This document shows, one piece after another, positions 41,922 to 51,241 of a stretch of DNA of 64,000 nucleotides. Position numbers and translations under genes: made by a program. The notes beneath the pieces were generated by a model that did not search any database, was not told the DNA's origin, and saw only the letters and a list, made by a program, of their open reading frames with translations. Numbering within the stretch: position 1 is the stretch's first letter; the number at the start of each line of letters is the position of its first letter. Source of the DNA: Hyphomicrobium_A sp963776675 (GTDB lineage Bacteria; Pseudomonadota; Alphaproteobacteria; Rhizobiales; Hyphomicrobiaceae); contig CAVZNR010000049.1 in NCBI GenBank assembly GCA_963776675.1, positions 1 through 64,000 on the forward strand. The letters run 5' to 3'.

Positions 41922-42788
41922 TCAGGCCGGCATTGCCGTCTCGCTCTCCGCCGCTGAGCGCAGATAGTAGTAGATGACGGCGATGAGGGCCCAGAAGAAC
42001 ACCGTCTCGGCCGACACAAGCACGTTCTGCGCGACGTTAAAGACCGGGCTTGCGTGCACCGCCAGTCCGAAGATGGCCACGACGGTCGCAAACACGACCA
42101 CGTTGATCGCGAACATGGCCAACATAGCCATGATAAGCAGCCCAAAGATCTTCCACGCGCTTCCCTTGGTCAGCTCGGCGCTGCGTCGCAGGCTGGCGAT
42201 AACGCCCGGGCGCTCGACGACGATGACGGGAACCAGCACCGAAAGCCGGATGCCCACGATCGCTATTGCCCCGAAGAGCACGGGGGCGACGAGAATTCCG
42301 ACCGGAGACTTCGGGTCGCCCATGACGCCGTACGCGAGCGCGGCCCAAATGAGCAGAGTAACAAGCGTGATCCCGAAGAAGAGCAGCATGAGAATGGCGC
42401 ATGTTCCCAGCAGGGGAGGCAGCGCCCGCAGGCCGTTCACAAGTGCCTCAGACAAATCGAAGCGCGTTCGGCGCAGCCTGGCGATCATCAGGTGGGTCGC
42501 ACTGGCCGACAACACGAAACTCAGAAACATCCCAACCACAATCAGCGCTATCACCCACAATACCGTGTACCCTTGTAGGGCCAGCCGCGGAGCGGGGCGC
42601 ACTGTTTCAGCGGGTGCTCCGGGCATCCACGGCGACAATTGGGACGGCATCAAAAAGTCGACCAGCAGGCTGGGGCTGTTGGCAATGAACGCCAGCGCGA
42701 AATACAGAAAAAAGCTTACGGCGGCCAACTGATACGTTGCCCCCAGCACCTCAGCGATGGGCAATTTTCCACCCGATCCATCACTCAT
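41922..42788 (-). CDS. hypothetical multi-pass membrane protein
   Basis: A 288-residue protein with about six hydrophobic segments (for example LAAVSFFLYFALAFIA, VLWVIALIVVGMFLSFVLS, GTCAILMLLFFGITLVTLLIWAALAYG, IFGLLIMAMLAMFAINVVVFATVVAIFG, ALIAVIYYYLR). The amphipathic layout and VERPGVIASLRRSAELTKG, near residue 205, resemble the membrane domain of YciC/GdpP-type uncharacterised families. GGGAGGG stands before the ATG at 42788. It ends five bases from the P450 stop, convergent. Function unknown. Confidence 0.75.
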   Translation of the reverse strand: MSDGSGGKLPIAEVLGATYQLAAVSFFLYFALAFIANSPSLLVDFLMPSQLSPWMPGAPAETVRPAPRLALQGYTVLWVIALIVVGMFLSFVLSASATHLMIARLRRTRFDLSEALVNGLRALPPLLGTCAILMLLFFGITLVTLLIWAALAYGVMGDPKSPVGILVAPVLFGAIAIVGIRLSVLVPVIVVERPGVIASLRRSAELTKGSAWKIFGLLIMAMLAMFAINVVVFATVVAIFGLAVHASPVFNVAQNVLVSAETVFFWALIAVIYYYLRSAAESETAMPA

Positions 42789-43115
42789 ATATCCGCCCTC
42801 CCTGGCGAAAAAATCATCAGAACATGCCCGGCACGTAAGACAGCCGCCGCAGCTGGGGTGGCAGCAACAGCGCAACCTTCATATCCGCCCGGCACGATGC
42901 AAGGCGAAATGCGCTCCCGCCCGGCTTCTGCCCCGCGAGGCGTGCCGTGATGCAACGACCAGACGCCAACGCTATCGCTTGCCTCGCCACGGCGAAGTCC
43001 GTAAACGCATGCTAACCGGCGGTGCACCTGTCATAAATCTTTAGGGTGTATCAACCGGCCCTCGGGAGCGGTGCTCTCGGCCCACCTAGCGAAGCGCGGC
43101 TCCGGCAAACGAGCG
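42789..43115. other. intergenic region upstream of rnd
   Basis: About 330 bases between two divergent genes. It holds no supportable gene; the sequence contains a CGGCAGCCGCCGCAGC-type repeat stretch and an AT-richer segment (CATAAATCTTTAGGG near 43032) that could be part of the rnd promoter, but the boxes are not clear. Confidence 0.35.
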
Positions 43116-43736
43116 ATGGCAAGACCGACGATCCACCTGCACAAAGGCGACCTCCCGGCCGATGTCTCGTTCGAGAACTCCGTCGCCGTCGACACCGAGA
43201 CGTTGGGCCTCAACATCCTGCGCGACCGGCTGTGCCTGGTGCAGCTTTCGGCGGGCGACGGCACGGCGCACCTGGTGCAGTTCGACGGCTCCGACTATTC
43301 GGCCCCGCGCCTCAAGGCGCTGCTCGCCGATCCCGCCGTCATCAAGATCTTCCACTTCGCGCGCTTCGACGTGGCCGTGCTCGAGAAGAATCTCGGCGTT
43401 GCGACCGCCCCCATCTACTGCACCAAGATCGCCTCCAAGCTGGTGCGCACCTACACCGACCGCCACGGCCTCAAGGACCTGGTCGCCGAGCTCGTGGGCA
43501 TCGAGATCTCCAAGCAGCAGCAGAGCTCCGACTGGGCCGCCACGGATCTCTCCCAGCAGCAGCTTGCCTACGCCGCCTCGGACGTCCTGCATCTGCACGC
43601 CCTGAAAGCCAAGCTCGACGCCATGCTCGAGCGCGAGGGGCGCCAGGGCTTCGCGCAAGCCGCATTCGACTTTTTGCCGGTGCGCGCCCGCCTCGACCTC
43701 GCCGGCTTCCCCGACGACGACATTTTTGCCCACTGA
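43116..43736 (+). CDS. rnd: ribonuclease D-like 3'-5' exonuclease
   Basis: A 206-residue DEDDy exonuclease. Catalytic acids are Asp26 and Glu28 (VDTET), Asp85 (FARFD), and Tyr152-Asp156 (YAASD). It lacks the C-terminal HRDC domains of E. coli RNase D, which is normal in alphaproteobacteria. The family trims tRNA and other RNA 3' ends. The ATG at 43116 (MARPTIHLHKG) is preferred to 43071. It lies upstream of the lptC/A gene, a standard rhizobial arrangement. Confidence 0.9.
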   Translation: MARPTIHLHKGDLPADVSFENSVAVDTETLGLNILRDRLCLVQLSAGDGTAHLVQFDGSDYSAPRLKALLADPAVIKIFHFARFDVAVLEKNLGVATAPIYCTKIASKLVRTYTDRHGLKDLVAELVGIEISKQQQSSDWAATDLSQQQLAYAASDVLHLHALKAKLDAMLEREGRQGFAQAAFDFLPVRARLDLAGFPDDDIFAH

Positions 43737-43850
43737 ACGGGCTGATTACCGCCGTCCCCGGCAGCAAAGCCCTCCAGTCCCAATATCACCCCAATTGGCC
43801 GGTCTTTTCTGCGATATTCGGCGCGGGAGCCGGTACCCCTGACGGAGCGC

Positions 43851-45698
43851 ATGGCAACTACGACCCAACTCGAGCCCGGTCGCGGCTGGGCCTTCGTTAC
43901 GGCCACAACGAGCGATCGCGCCAAGAGGGTGGCGCGCGCGCGCCGCCACACGCGCGTGGTACGCGGCCTGCGCCGCATGCTGCCGGCGGTCGCGGCCACC
44001 GTCATCGTCGGCTACGTGCTGGTCGTGATGCAGACCATGGGGTGGGAGGGGCTGCCGCAGATCGAGATCGCGAATATCGTTCCCGAGAACCTCACCATGC
44101 ACAACCCCCGCTACGAGGGGTTCAACGACGACGGCGGCACCTACGTCGTAACCGCCAAGACGGCCGTGCAGGATCTCACCGATCTTTCGCGCATCACGCT
44201 GAACGGAATCGTCGGCGATCTCGAGGATGCCAACAAGTCCAAGACGAACCTCAAGGCCACGCACGGTCTCTATAACAGCAAGACCAACACGCTGGAGCTT
44301 TACGACGGCATCGACATCGTGTCCGAGAGCGGCCTGCACGCGCGCCTCACGCGCGCCGACGTCGATACCAAGAAGAACGTCGTCGTCTCGAAGGCGCCGG
44401 TCGTCGTCGATATGCCGGGCGGCACCATCCGCTCCAACACGATGACGCTCCACAACAAGACGCGCAAGGTGACGTTTGCCGATAGCGTCTCGGCGAAGCT
44501 GACGCCCGCCGACCAGCCGAAATCGGCGAAGGCCACGCCGACCCCAGCCGCCGCCCCGCTGATCAGCGCCGCCAACGGCCCCATCGACATCACATCCGAG
44601 CGCCTCGAGATCGACGATACGCAAAAGCTCGCCACGTTTGTCGGAACGGTGCGCGCCGCCCAGGGCGATGCCCTGCTGGAGACGGCGTCGCTCGACGTCC
44701 ACTATCAGGGCGACAGCTCCGGAGCGGCCATCGCCAACCCTTCGAGCGCCAAGATCCGCAGCATCGCCTCGCGCACACCCGTCGTCATGACGCGCGCGCC
44801 GCAGGACCGGGTCACAGCCCAAAGCTTCGACTTCGACGCGCTGAAAGAGCTTGCCGTGCTGACGGGTGACGTCGTCATGACATCGGGCGAGGATCGCCGT
44901 GCCACGGGCGACGAGGCGACGATCGACCAGAAGGCCGACACGGTGCTGCTCACCGGCACCGTCGTCGCCGTGCAGGGGCGCAACCAGCTCAGCGGCGGCC
45001 GTCTGTTCGTCGACCGGGCCACCGGGCGCACGCAGCTGACCAATCCCGCACCGGCCGGCAGCGCCGAACCGGGCCGCATCTCGACGCGCTTCTATCGCGA
45101 TGTATCCTCCTCGCAGAAATCGTCGAAGTCGGGCGACGCGTCCGCGGCGGCGGCGGGCACGGCGCTGGTGTTCAAGACCGACCCCAATGCGCCAATCGAC
45201 GTGGAGGCCGACCGCCTGGATGTCGACGACCACGCCAAGCGCGCCGTCTTCAAGGGCGACGTGCGCGCGGTGCAAGGTGACTTCGTCGTGCGCACGGCAA
45301 GCTTGAGCGCGCTCTACACGGGCAAGGCGGGCCTCGCCGATCAGCTGAACGCAGCGACCGCCGGTCAGCCCGCGCAGCTCACGCGCATCGAGGCGCGCGG
45401 CAAAGTGATCGTCACCTCCAAGGGCGGGCAGAACGCTACCGGCGATTGGGCCGACTTCGACGTGAAGGCCAACCAGGTGACGGTTGGCGGCGACGTCGTC
45501 TTAACGCAGGACAAGAACGTCGTGCGCGGCACCCGCCTCGTGATCGACATGACGACCGGACAGAGCACGATCCAGAACGACCCCAGCGGGGCCTGGACGG
45601 CGAACGCTGCGCCGGCCGGAGAAAAGAACGGCTACGTCGTACAAGGCCCGAGCAGCGGCGGCCGGCCCAGCGCAATATTTTACCCTAAGGCGAAATAA
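43851..45698 (+). CDS. lptC: LptC-LptA-LptA fusion protein for LPS export
   Basis: One 615-residue frame holds three Lpt beta-jellyroll parts. Residues 1-40 are basic and cytoplasmic, 41-62 form the membrane anchor, and 75-220 are the LptC domain (IEIANIVPENLTMHNPRYEGFNDDGGTYVVTA). After a Pro/Ala linker comes a first LptA/OstA domain (about 243-395: GPIDITSERLEIDDTQKLATFVGTVRA). A Ser/Lys linker leads to a second one (about 445-590: PIDVEADRLDVDDHAKRAVFKGDVRA). LptC and LptA are normally separate; they form the periplasmic bridge from the LptB2FG ATPase to LptD. Here one chain could form the bridge. It is upstream of lptB, as in Rhizobiales. Confidence 0.88.
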   Translation: MATTTQLEPGRGWAFVTATTSDRAKRVARARRHTRVVRGLRRMLPAVAATVIVGYVLVVMQTMGWEGLPQIEIANIVPENLTMHNPRYEGFNDDGGTYVVTAKTAVQDLTDLSRITLNGIVGDLEDANKSKTNLKATHGLYNSKTNTLELYDGIDIVSESGLHARLTRADVDTKKNVVVSKAPVVVDMPGGTIRSNTMTLHNKTRKVTFADSVSAKLTPADQPKSAKATPTPAAAPLISAANGPIDITSERLEIDDTQKLATFVGTVRAAQGDALLETASLDVHYQGDSSGAAIANPSSAKIRSIASRTPVVMTRAPQDRVTAQSFDFDALKELAVLTGDVVMTSGEDRRATGDEATIDQKADTVLLTGTVVAVQGRNQLSGGRLFVDRATGRTQLTNPAPAGSAEPGRISTRFYRDVSSSQKSSKSGDASAAAAGTALVFKTDPNAPIDVEADRLDVDDHAKRAVFKGDVRAVQGDFVVRTASLSALYTGKAGLADQLNAATAGQPAQLTRIEARGKVIVTSKGGQNATGDWADFDVKANQVTVGGDVVLTQDKNVVRGTRLVIDMTTGQSTIQNDPSGAWTANAAPAGEKNGYVVQGPSSGGRPSAIFYPKAK

Positions 45699-45881
45699 AG
45701 GCTCCTCGCCCAACCGCGCGAGACAGCACCATGAACGTCGCAAATCATATGCGGGATCAGTGGCGCGACAGGTCATGCGCCGGCCCCGTGAGGCCCTTTG
45801 ACACACGACATTGATTGACACGAACCATGATCGGCGCACCATGATGGTGCAGCCTTCCCCCGGCCAGGCGTAACCCTAAAG

Positions 45882-46742
45882 GTGCGTTCACTCGTGCTCA
45901 AAATTCTCCCCTTCGGACCGAAGCGCGCTCGCGGCGGCCCGCGCAAATCGCGGCCTGCCCCCCGCTCGACCAGCCTCGTGCCGAGCAACGGGTCGGGGCA
46001 ACCGTTCGGCGCGGACGGTTGGCTCACCGTGCACAGCGTCCAGAAGAGCTACAAAAAGCGGCTCGTCGTGCGCGGCGTGACACTTGCGGTGGGCCGCGGT
46101 GAGTCGGTCGGTCTGCTGGGTCCCAACGGCGCCGGCAAGACGACCGTCTTCTACATGATCACCGGACTCGTACCGGCCGACAAGGGTACGATCACCATCG
46201 ACGGTCAGGACGTGACGCGGCTGCCCATGTACCAGCGGGCCCGGCTGGGCATCGGCTATTTGCCGCAGGAGGCATCCATTTTCCGTGGCCTGACGGTCGA
46301 GCAGAACATCATGGCCGTGCTCGAGATCGTCGAGCCGTCGGCCAAGCAGCGCCGCAAGCGCCTCGACAGCCTCCTCGACGAATTCGGCATAACGCGCTTG
46401 AGGAAGTCGCCCTCAATCGCCCTATCCGGTGGCGAGCGGCGTCGCTGCGAGATCGCCCGCGCGCTGGCGTCAGGGCCCTCGTTCATGCTGCTGGACGAGC
46501 CTTTCGCCGGCATCGACCCCATCGCCGTGGGCGACATTCAGGAGCTGGTTCGCCACTTGACCGAACGGGGCATCGGCGTTCTCATCACGGACCACAACGT
46601 GCGCGAGACGCTGAGCTTGATCGATCGGGCCTACATCATCTACGACGGTCAAGTTCTGACACAGGGTAAACCGGAGGAAATCATAGCCAACGACGATGTC
46701 CGGCGCGTGTACCTGGGTGACATGTTCGTTAACGCGCGCTGA
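45882..46742 (+). CDS. lptB: LPS export ABC transporter ATPase
   Basis: LptB powers extraction of LPS from the inner membrane by LptFG. The 286-residue protein has Walker A GPNGAGKTT at about 80-88, Q-loop YLPQEASIFRGL, signature LSGGERRRCEIARAL, Walker B FMLLDEPFAGIDP and H-loop ITDHNVRETL. The C-terminal VRRVYLGDMF is the LptB ending. A GTG start gives an N-terminal extension of about 45 basic residues (PKRARGGPRKSRPAP), common in rhizobial LptB. It is between the lptC/A fusion and rpoN. Confidence 0.95.
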   Translation: MRSLVLKILPFGPKRARGGPRKSRPAPRSTSLVPSNGSGQPFGADGWLTVHSVQKSYKKRLVVRGVTLAVGRGESVGLLGPNGAGKTTVFYMITGLVPADKGTITIDGQDVTRLPMYQRARLGIGYLPQEASIFRGLTVEQNIMAVLEIVEPSAKQRRKRLDSLLDEFGITRLRKSPSIALSGGERRRCEIARALASGPSFMLLDEPFAGIDPIAVGDIQELVRHLTERGIGVLITDHNVRETLSLIDRAYIIYDGQVLTQGKPEEIIANDDVRRVYLGDMFVNAR

Positions 46743-46787
46743 CTAGACCTCGGCCGGGACGTCCGCGGGTATGCTAGGTTTTGGCGC

Positions 46788-48332
46788 ATGGCGCTTTCGA
46801 CAAAGCTGGAGATGAGACAAGGCCAGCAGTTGGTGATGACACCCCAACTGCAGCAGGCCATACGTCTCCTACAGCTCTCAAACATGGAACTGATGCAGTA
46901 CGTCGAGACGGAGCTCGAGCGCAATCCGCTGCTCGAGCCCGACGAGAGCACCGAAGCCCCAGCGCGCCCCGAAGGCGAGCCGCCACCCGATTTCAACAAG
47001 ACCGAGGAAACACCTGCCAACACCGATGACAGTTGGCTCGATCTCGGCAAGCCCGTCGCCGAGGCGGAGGGCGGATTGGATACCGATTACGAGAACGTCT
47101 ACTCCGACTCGAGCGCGAGCGAAGCGGGCGGTGACCCGGGCCAGTCCGGCTGGGCCAATGTGCGCCAGCGCGGCAACGGCGCAGACGACGACGTCAACAT
47201 CGAAGCCTTCGTCGCCAACGAGCTTTCGCTGCACCAGCACTTGAGCGAGCAGATGCCGCTGGTGCTCAAGGAGCCGGCGGAACGTCTCATCGGACAGTAC
47301 CTGATCGATATGGTCGACGAAGCGGGCTATCTGCCCGGCGATCTTTCGTTGCTGCCCGAGAAGCTGGGCGCGCCGCCAGAGCTCGTCGATCGCGTGCTCG
47401 CCAACCTGCAGACGCTCGATCCGCCCGGCGTGTTCGCGCGCTCGCTGAAGGAGTGCCTGGCGCTGCAGCTCAAGGAGCAGAACCGCTACGACCCCGTGAT
47501 CGCCGCCTTCCTCGACAACCTGCACCTGCTCGCCAGCCACAACCTCGCCGCCCTCAGGAAGGCGGTGGGCGTCGAGATGGATGAGCTCATGGAGATCGTC
47601 CAGGAGATCAAGCGGCTCAATCCGAAGCCCGGCCTCAAGTACGGCTCCGTGCAGATGCAGCCGGTGGTACCCGACGTGCTGGTGCGCGCGGCCCCCGACT
47701 CCAGCTGGATCGTGGAGCTCAACGCCGAGACGCTGCCCCGCGTTCTCGTCAACCGCACCTACCTGACGACTGTATCCAAGGGGCCCGCGTCCGCCGCCGA
47801 CCGCAACTACCTGCTCGAATGCCTGCAGACCGCCAACTGGCTGGTCAAAAGCCTCGACCAGCGCGCCCGCACGATCCTGCGCGTCGCCGAGGAGATCGTG
47901 CGCCAGCAGGACGGCTTCTTCACGCACGGCGTCCAGTACCTGCGTCCGCTCAACCTGAAGACGGTCGCCGATGCCATCTCCATGCACGAATTGACCGTCT
48001 CGCGCGTCACCTCCAACAAGTACATGGCGACCTCGCGCGGCATCTTCGAATTGAAGTACTTCTTCACCTCGTCCATCGCCTCCAACGAGGAGGGCGAGGC
48101 CCATTCGTCGGAGGCCGTGCGCCATCGAATCAGGCAGATGATCGACGGCGAGACACCGGCAAGCGTTCTGTCCGACGACAAGATCGTCGAGAAGCTGAAA
48201 GGCGACGGCATCGACATCGCACGTCGCACGGTCGCCAAGTACCGCGAGGCCATGCGCATTCCGTCCTCGGTCCAGCGCCGGCGCGACAAACGCTTGTCGG
48301 AGCGCGTGGACCGTCCCAACGGAGCCGCGTGA
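46788..48332 (+). CDS. rpoN: RNA polymerase sigma-54 factor
   Basis: A 514-residue sigma-54. Region I is KLEMRQGQQLVMTPQLQQAIRLLQLSNMELMQYVETELERNPLLE; region II is acidic (45-150); the core-binding and HTH regions follow; and the RpoN box ARRTVAKYREAMRIP is near residues 485-499. It controls nitrogen and other genes with AAA+ activators. It follows lptB by 45 bases and precedes ptsN, its usual modulator. The usual hpf gene between rpoN and ptsN is missing here. Confidence 0.96.
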   Translation: MALSTKLEMRQGQQLVMTPQLQQAIRLLQLSNMELMQYVETELERNPLLEPDESTEAPARPEGEPPPDFNKTEETPANTDDSWLDLGKPVAEAEGGLDTDYENVYSDSSASEAGGDPGQSGWANVRQRGNGADDDVNIEAFVANELSLHQHLSEQMPLVLKEPAERLIGQYLIDMVDEAGYLPGDLSLLPEKLGAPPELVDRVLANLQTLDPPGVFARSLKECLALQLKEQNRYDPVIAAFLDNLHLLASHNLAALRKAVGVEMDELMEIVQEIKRLNPKPGLKYGSVQMQPVVPDVLVRAAPDSSWIVELNAETLPRVLVNRTYLTTVSKGPASAADRNYLLECLQTANWLVKSLDQRARTILRVAEEIVRQQDGFFTHGVQYLRPLNLKTVADAISMHELTVSRVTSNKYMATSRGIFELKYFFTSSIASNEEGEAHSSEAVRHRIRQMIDGETPASVLSDDKIVEKLKGDGIDIARRTVAKYREAMRIPSSVQRRRDKRLSERVDRPNGAA

Positions 48333-49004
48333 AGGCGCGGCGACGGTGGAGAATTTGATCGCAAATCAGCCATAAGAAGGCTTGTATGCGCTGCCCCGCT
48401 GCAATATAGGCTTGCCCAAGAACCCCCGCGGCGAGGCTCCGCGACGCTGGTTCTCGAGGCCCATGTGGCGCCCAACTTGAAACTTCGGGTTTAATCACGT
48501 CTTGTGTCGGCTTATTTCGGGGTGGCTGCTGGCCCCGATTTTGCAGGACTTTTCTCTGTCCTCTTGAGGACGCGGGGATCAAGGACCGCCGTTGCGCGGC
48601 GCCGTCAGGGGGCGCAATGCTGGGGTGGTTGGCGCCAAGAGCGCCCGGGCGGCCGGCGTTGCAGCCGATCACGCGTTCGAGGTGCAATTCGGATCTCGGG
48701 ACGGTTTCGCAACGATCTTGAGGTATACGACGCCGAAAATCGGCGAGAGAAACAGGCGATCGAGGTGCAAATTCGTTGAGCAGTGCGACCTTCTCGATGC
48801 CACTTTTTTGGTTTCTCAGAAGGGCGCCGGTGGTGAGCCGGAGGCGAGGGCAGGTTGCAACGCCCGGCCGCACCGGCGGAGACGATATAAAGTTGGGACA
48901 TGCAACCGCGCGTAATGAGCGGCATAGTTATTTGCCTCCACGTGCGGGCTCAAACGATTTGACGCGCTTCGGCGCATCGCAACCGGGTGGGATGGGATTG
49001 AACG
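48333..49004. other. 672-base gap between rpoN and ptsN, no gene seen
   Basis: In related genomes this position holds hpf. I looked for its product in all frames and found no S30AE-like sequence, intact or broken. Small inverted repeats exist, for example CGGGG-N10-CCCCG near 48522-48541 and GTCCTC-TTGA-GGAC near 48559-48576. The reverse-strand frame 48130-48873 and short forward frames look random. The ptsN promoter and perhaps an untranslated RNA could lie here, but I cannot support either. Confidence 0.5.
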
Positions 49005-49469
49005 ATGGATCTGTGTGATCTTCTGGCCCCCGACGGCATCATTGCTTCGCTGCAGGCGACGAGCAAAAAGCACGCGTTGCAGGAGCTCTCGACCATCGCC
49101 GCGGAGCGCACCGGTCTCGACGCCAGGGAGATCTTCAACACCTTGCTCCAGCGCGAACGCCTCGGCTCCACCGGGCTCGGCCGCGGGATTGCCATCCCGC
49201 ACGTGAAGCTTTCGGGCCTCAAGGGCATCCTTTGCCTGTTTGCGCGCCTGGACGACCCGATCGAGTACGAATCGCACGACAACGAGCCGGTCGACCTGAT
49301 GTTCCTGTTGCTGGCGCCCGAGCATGCCAGCGGCGATCACCTCAAGGCGCTGGCCTCGATCTCGCGCGTGGTGCGGGAGCCGTCGATTCTCGATGCCCTG
49401 CGCAGCGCCTCCGACACGGCGGCCTTGAGAATGGCCCTCACCGTGAAGGCGCCTTCGCACGCTGCTTGA
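49005..49469 (+). CDS. ptsN: PTS IIA-like nitrogen regulatory protein EIIA-Ntr
   Basis: A 154-residue EIIA domain with the phosphorylated His66 in RGIAIPHVKL, and LLQRERLGSTGLG before it. PtsN takes phosphate from NPr and regulates potassium transport, stress and sigma-54-linked traits. The length is normal. It is the last gene of the lpt-rpoN block and converges on uppP. No ptsP or ptsO is in the window. Confidence 0.95.
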   Translation: MDLCDLLAPDGIIASLQATSKKHALQELSTIAAERTGLDAREIFNTLLQRERLGSTGLGRGIAIPHVKLSGLKGILCLFARLDDPIEYESHDNEPVDLMFLLLAPEHASGDHLKALASISRVVREPSILDALRSASDTAALRMALTVKAPSHAA

Positions 49470-49485
49470 AAAGCTTGAACGGCGC

Positions 49486-50310
49486 TTAGCCGGCGACCGG
49501 GCAGCCGGTCGTGGGCCCGAGCACCAGCATGGCGCCCAGTGCGATCCCGCCCACGATGATGCGCCACCAGCCGAATAGCGCGAAGCCGTGGCGGCTGACG
49601 TAGCCCAGCAGATAGCGCACGACGAACACCGCGGCGATGAAGGCCGTGATGAAGCCCAGCACGATGTTGCTGACGTCCTCGGGCCTCAGGATCGACCAGT
49701 TCTTGTAGAGATCGAAGGCGAACGCGCCGGCCATGGTCGGCATGGCGAGGAAGAACGAGAACTCCGCCGCCGAGCGCTTGTCCGTCCCCATCAGCATGGC
49801 GCCGACGATCGTCGCGCCCGAGCGCGACACGCCGGGAACGAGCGCCAGGCACTGGAAAAAGCCGATTTTGAAGGACAAAGACGGCGGATAGTCCATAACG
49901 TCGTCGTAGCGCACGTCGAAGTGCATGCGGTCGACGATGAGCAGGATGACGCCGCCGACGATGAGCATGATGGCAATGAGCATCGGCGTCTCGAACAGAA
50001 CGTTCTTGATGAAGTCGTGCCCCAGCGCCCCCAGCACCGCGGCGGGCAGGAACGCCAACAGGATGCCGAGCGTGAAGCGCCGCGCGCGCTCGTCGTAGGG
50101 AAGGGCCACGGCGATGTTGATCAGCTTCGCCGCGTAAACGCTCAAGATCGCCAGGATGGCGCCGAGCTGAATCAGCACCTCGAACGTCTTGCCGGGCGAG
50201 CAGACACCTAAGAAATGCTCGGTCAGCAGCAGGTGGCCGGTGGAGGAAACGGGTAGGAACTCGGTCACCCCCTCGATGAGGCCGAGCAGGATGACTTCCC
50301 AAATTGGCAT
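49486..50310 (-). CDS. uppP: undecaprenyl-diphosphatase
   Basis: UppP (BacA) dephosphorylates undecaprenyl diphosphate to recycle the carrier for peptidoglycan and LPS. The 274-residue, eight-helix protein has both active-site regions: GVTEFLPVSSTGHL at residues 14-27 and PGVSRSGATIVGAM near 160-173. It converges on ptsN with 16 bases between stops. Upstream lies a divergent GST gene. Confidence 0.95.
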   Translation of the reverse strand: MPIWEVILLGLIEGVTEFLPVSSTGHLLLTEHFLGVCSPGKTFEVLIQLGAILAILSVYAAKLINIAVALPYDERARRFTLGILLAFLPAAVLGALGHDFIKNVLFETPMLIAIMLIVGGVILLIVDRMHFDVRYDDVMDYPPSLSFKIGFFQCLALVPGVSRSGATIVGAMLMGTDKRSAAEFSFFLAMPTMAGAFAFDLYKNWSILRPEDVSNIVLGFITAFIAAVFVVRYLLGYVSRHGFALFGWWRIIVGGIALGAMLVLGPTTGCPVAG

Positions 50311-50520
50311 TGGCGGCGTCTCGATGGTGGTGGACGAGATCGGCAGGGCGAGGCTGGGGCAGGCTTAGCAGGATTTGCACAGGCCCGGTGCCACATCCGC
50401 GCCACACGAAGCGACTGACTTGCTAAGGCTACAGCCAAGCGGATTCCGATGTAACGTGACCCGGCGTCCTCCGTGTGGCGAGAACGCCCCGTTGGGGGCC
50501 CGGAGCCAAAAAGACGCAAG

Positions 50521-51219
50521 ATGCACAAGCTCACGCATTTCCGGCTCTGTCCCTTCTCGCGCAGCGTGCGCCTCGCGCTCGCCGAGCTTGGCATGGAGGT
50601 GGAGCTTCTCGAGGAGCGGCCCTGGGAGTGGCGGCCGGAGTTCCTGGCCCTGAACCCGGCCGGCGAGCTGCCCGTGCTGCAGCTCGAGGATGGCCCCACC
50701 CTGAGCGGGGTCTACGCCATCTCCGAGTATCTGGGCGAAAGCGCCCCCGATGAGCCCGACGAGGAGCCCCTGGTGGCGCTCTTTCCGGGGTCGCGCGCCG
50801 AGCGGGCGGAGGTGCGCCGCCTCGTCGACTGGTTCAACGGCAAGCTCAACCGCGAGGTCACGCAGGAAATCCTCAACGAGAAGGTGTATGCCCGGTTGCA
50901 GCCGGGCGGCGGCAGTCTGACGCCCGACACCGACGTCCTGCGGGCTATCCGCACCAACCTGCGCTACCATATGAGCTACATTGGCCACCTGGCGGAGCGC
51001 CGGCGCTGGCTGGCAGGCGACGAGCTGTCGTTTGCCGATCTTGCGGCCGCCGCGCATCTGTCGTCGGTCGACTACCTGGGCGAGGTGCCATGGGAGGAAT
51101 TCGAGGCGACCAAGGTGTGGTACGCGCGCATGAAGTCGCGGCGCGCGTTTCGCTCGATCCTGGCCGACCGCGTGCCCGGCGCCACGCCGCCGACGCACTA
51201 CGCCAATCTCGACTTCTAA
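50521..51219 (+). CDS. glutathione S-transferase family protein
   Basis: A 232-residue GST: MHKLTHFRLCPFSRSVRLALAELG (CPFSR at the active-site turn), NPAGELPVLQLEDGPTLSGVYAISEYLGES, and a C-terminal helical domain with WLAGDELSFADLAAAAHLSSVDYLGEV. The usual rhizobial neighbour of queG. The ATG at 50521 is selected over 50473, which would add 16 residues unlike the family. The substrate is unknown. Confidence 0.9.
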   Translation: MHKLTHFRLCPFSRSVRLALAELGMEVELLEERPWEWRPEFLALNPAGELPVLQLEDGPTLSGVYAISEYLGESAPDEPDEEPLVALFPGSRAERAEVRRLVDWFNGKLNREVTQEILNEKVYARLQPGGGSLTPDTDVLRAIRTNLRYHMSYIGHLAERRRWLAGDELSFADLAAAAHLSSVDYLGEVPWEEFEATKVWYARMKSRRAFRSILADRVPGATPPTHYANLDF

Positions 51220-51241
51220 TAGCAGCCCCGCGTGGTCATGC

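Noticed and set aside
48130..48873. 247-codon reverse frame over the rpoN 3' end and the following gap
   Set aside because: Mostly antisense to RpoN-coding DNA, low similarity to any family, no ribosome site.
48333..49004. Possible degenerate hpf between rpoN and ptsN
   Set aside because: No frame shows S30AE residues even allowing shifts.
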